Source of the DNA: CAYVTM01 sp964454645
GTDB taxonomy: Bacteria > Bacteroidota > Bacteroidia > Sphingobacteriales > Sphingobacteriaceae
Assembly (NCBI GenBank): GCA_964454645.1
Contig: CAYVTM010000001.1
Location: 248,001 to 312,000, forward strand
Length of the DNA stretch: 64,000 bases
Direction: 5' to 3'
Position numbers and translations under genes: made by a program. The notes under the pieces were generated by a model, which worked only from the letters and a program-made list of their open reading frames with translations, was not told the origin of the DNA and did no database searches. Below, piece by piece: positions 63,136-64,000 of the stretch (positions within the stretch are counted from its first letter, which is position 1; every line of letters starts with the position of its first letter).

Positions 63136-63492
63136 TTAAGGCAAACCAATTAACAAATGAACCAAGCCTTCTTTATCTATCCCGTATTCGCCGGCCATAA
63201 TTAATATCTCGAATGGCAAACCCGATAATTCCTTTGTGATCAGTGTATTCTGATCGATGTAGTAATGAATTCCGTTTTCGGAGATATAACCTGTTTCCTC
63301 AGGATTTCTGTGCTCCTTGTTGAGTAAATAAAGCTGAGCCATTATCAGTTGTCCGCTTTTCAATAATTCTACATTCTTAGGAGAGGAAATGCAAAGGCAT
63401 TTAATCTTCTCTTTATCTAAATAAAAACAAAAAGGACTTTCTTCGGAGGAGTTTTTTGTAGAAATAGAATGAGGTATTTTACAGATTGCCAT
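63136..63492 (-). CDS. Small protein of unknown function
   Basis: A 118-residue soluble protein with FYLDKEKIKCLCISSPKNVELLKSGQLIMAQLYLLN, GIHYYIDQNTLITKELSGLPFEILIMAGEYGID and a C-terminal GLVHLLIGLP. I do not recognise the family. It has no signal peptide. Its end is one base from the start of the DUF3078-like gene, so they are probably cotranscribed. Its upstream gap holds no clear -7 box. Confidence 0.7.
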   Translation of the reverse strand: MAICKIPHSISTKNSSEESPFCFYLDKEKIKCLCISSPKNVELLKSGQLIMAQLYLLNKEHRNPEETGYISENGIHYYIDQNTLITKELSGLPFEILIMAGEYGIDKEGLVHLLIGLP

Positions 63493-63692
63493 AGGTGTAC
63501 GTTTATAATATTTTATTTTCTGAACTAATTTAGGCTTAGGAAGAATGATCTACAACCGTAAGAATGCAACTTTCTGTTAATAAGATTTAATACTGCATCA
63601 TTGCTTTATATGTTTTTTACTTTAAGAAAATGCAGGTTTAAAAATAAAAACACCCAATATTTTTGGTACAACAATTGTATATACTGTGCTGT

Positions 63693-63786
63693 GACTAAAC
63701 AGTCAAACGCTATTAACCGGTTTACCTAAACATAGGTTAATGGCACAAGCGAGGGTCCCCGAAGCCAGGCTTCGGGTGACTTTTTT
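63693..63786 (+). ncRNA. Candidate structured small RNA with rho-independent terminator
   Basis: Three hairpins in a row on the plus strand: TGACT-AAAC-AGTCA near 63693, ATTAACC (63712-63718) with GGTTAAT (63735-63741), and GTCCCCGAAGC-CAG-GCTTCGGGTGAC (63755-63780) followed by six Ts. The last is a textbook terminator for plus-strand transcription, yet no plus-strand gene lies upstream for over 1.5 kb. A promoter is not certain. The call is an inference. Confidence 0.4.
63755..63786 (+). terminator. Rho-independent terminator
   Basis: CCCGAAGC-CAG-GCTTCGGG forms the stem core, extended by GTC/GAC with a small bulge, and is followed by TTTTTT. It points in the plus direction. Confidence 0.7.
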
Positions 63787-64000
63787 ATACTAAATGAAAT
63801 AGTTTTTTTACCCGTTCCAGATCTTCAGGTGTATCGATTGCATGGCTTTCGCCCTGTACTTTTGCGGTTTTAATTCGGTATCCGTTTTCCAGCCAGCGTA
63901 ATTGTTCAAGCGATTCCGCTATTTCGAGTGAGGATGGATTTAATTTTGTAATCTCCGACAATACTTCTGTACGATAAGCATAGATGCCGATATGTTGATA
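63785..64000 (-). CDS. kdsB: 3-deoxy-manno-octulosonate cytidylyltransferase, 3' part
   Basis: The last 71 residues of KdsB, which activates Kdo with CTP for LPS synthesis. Reading from the right edge: HIGIYAYRTEVLSEITKLNPS, LEIAESLEQLRWLENGY and ESHAIDTPEDLERVKKLF. These match the KdsB C-terminus. The rest of the gene lies beyond the window. Confidence 0.93.
   Translation of the reverse strand, partial: YQHIGIYAYRTEVLSEITKLNPSSLEIAESLEQLRWLENGYRIKTAKVQGESHAIDTPEDLERVKKLFHLV

Noticed and set aside
63493..63784. tRNA or known riboswitch in the gap beside kdsB
   Set aside because: No cloverleaf, T-loop or conserved riboswitch core could be found; only hairpins and a terminator.

Overview
The window is a gene-dense, AT-rich stretch of a Bacteroidota chromosome. 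The sequence evidence for this is: a fused MurF-alanine racemase; FadL-like and DUF3078 outer-membrane proteins; DUF1573, DUF3276 (PUR-alpha-like) and DUF5522 proteins; LptF-type permease and KdsB (Gram-negative envelope); a short bacterial-II-like ProRS; and repeated -7 boxes of the form TAnnTTTG with almost no Shine-Dalgarno sequences. No tRNA, rRNA, CRISPR array, insertion sequence or prophage was seen. The class within Bacteroidota cannot be fixed from the sequence alone.

Layout. 0-1.2 kb: end of a four-helix-bundle (23S rRNA intervening-sequence family) gene, a decayed second copy of its 3' end, and scoB. 1.2-9.9 kb: a lipid-linked glycosylation region. It holds GT9, a GT-C-like membrane protein and a GtrB/DPM-type GT2 on the plus strand. 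On the minus strand an overlapping set thyA > GT-C-like > UbiA-family (decaprenylphosphoryl-phosphoribose-synthase-like) > HAD phosphatase runs towards them, with folA and a methyltransferase between. 9.9-17.5 kb: ispE, LapA-like, esterase, EamA, LptF/G and tgt on the minus side of a divergent pair; GT2, ECF-like sigma factor and rsmG on the plus side. 17.5-17.9 kb is a decayed intergenic stretch with direct repeats. 17.9-22.1 kb: dprA, alkaline phosphatase, M2 (ACE-like) peptidase. 22.1-27.1 kb (minus): UbiD-family decarboxylase, FadL-type porin, Tyr/Pro-rich lipoprotein.

27.2-33.4 kb (plus): proS, an unknown conserved-looking protein, murF-alr, DUF502, PhzF. 33.4-37 kb (minus): rpmA/rplU, a lipoprotein, a dicarboxylate symporter, a SnoaL/DUF4440-like lipoprotein. 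37-38.4 kb: CBS-domain cysteine/cystathionine synthase. 38.5-47.7 kb (minus): DUF3276, ABC exporter, speB > AI-2E > ychF, pyrG > yidC. 48-54.3 kb (plus): Glu/Leu dehydrogenase, nusB, DUF1573, yajC, YbbR, coaE, ligase-associated exonuclease, DUF5522, MarR. 54.3-56.3 kb (minus): ZIP transporter, PAP2, methyltransferase. 56.4-62.2 kb (plus): glmM, cysteine desulfurase, TPR histidine kinase, pirin. 62.2-64 kb (minus): DUF3078, a small unknown, a structured intergenic region that may encode a plus-strand small RNA, and the 3' end of kdsB.

Most of the window is housekeeping. The most distinctive part is the 1.2-9 kb region. There, two different routes for making polyprenyl-phosphate sugars (a GT2 route and a UbiA/PRPP route with its own phosphatase) each sit beside a GT-C-like membrane glycosyltransferase candidate. 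This suggests an envelope glycan that carries a pentofuranose. Other points worth a look are a Tgt lacking the usual zinc-binding cysteines, an L27 with a charged tail, unusually long perfect palindromes between genes, and the candidate small RNA near the right end.
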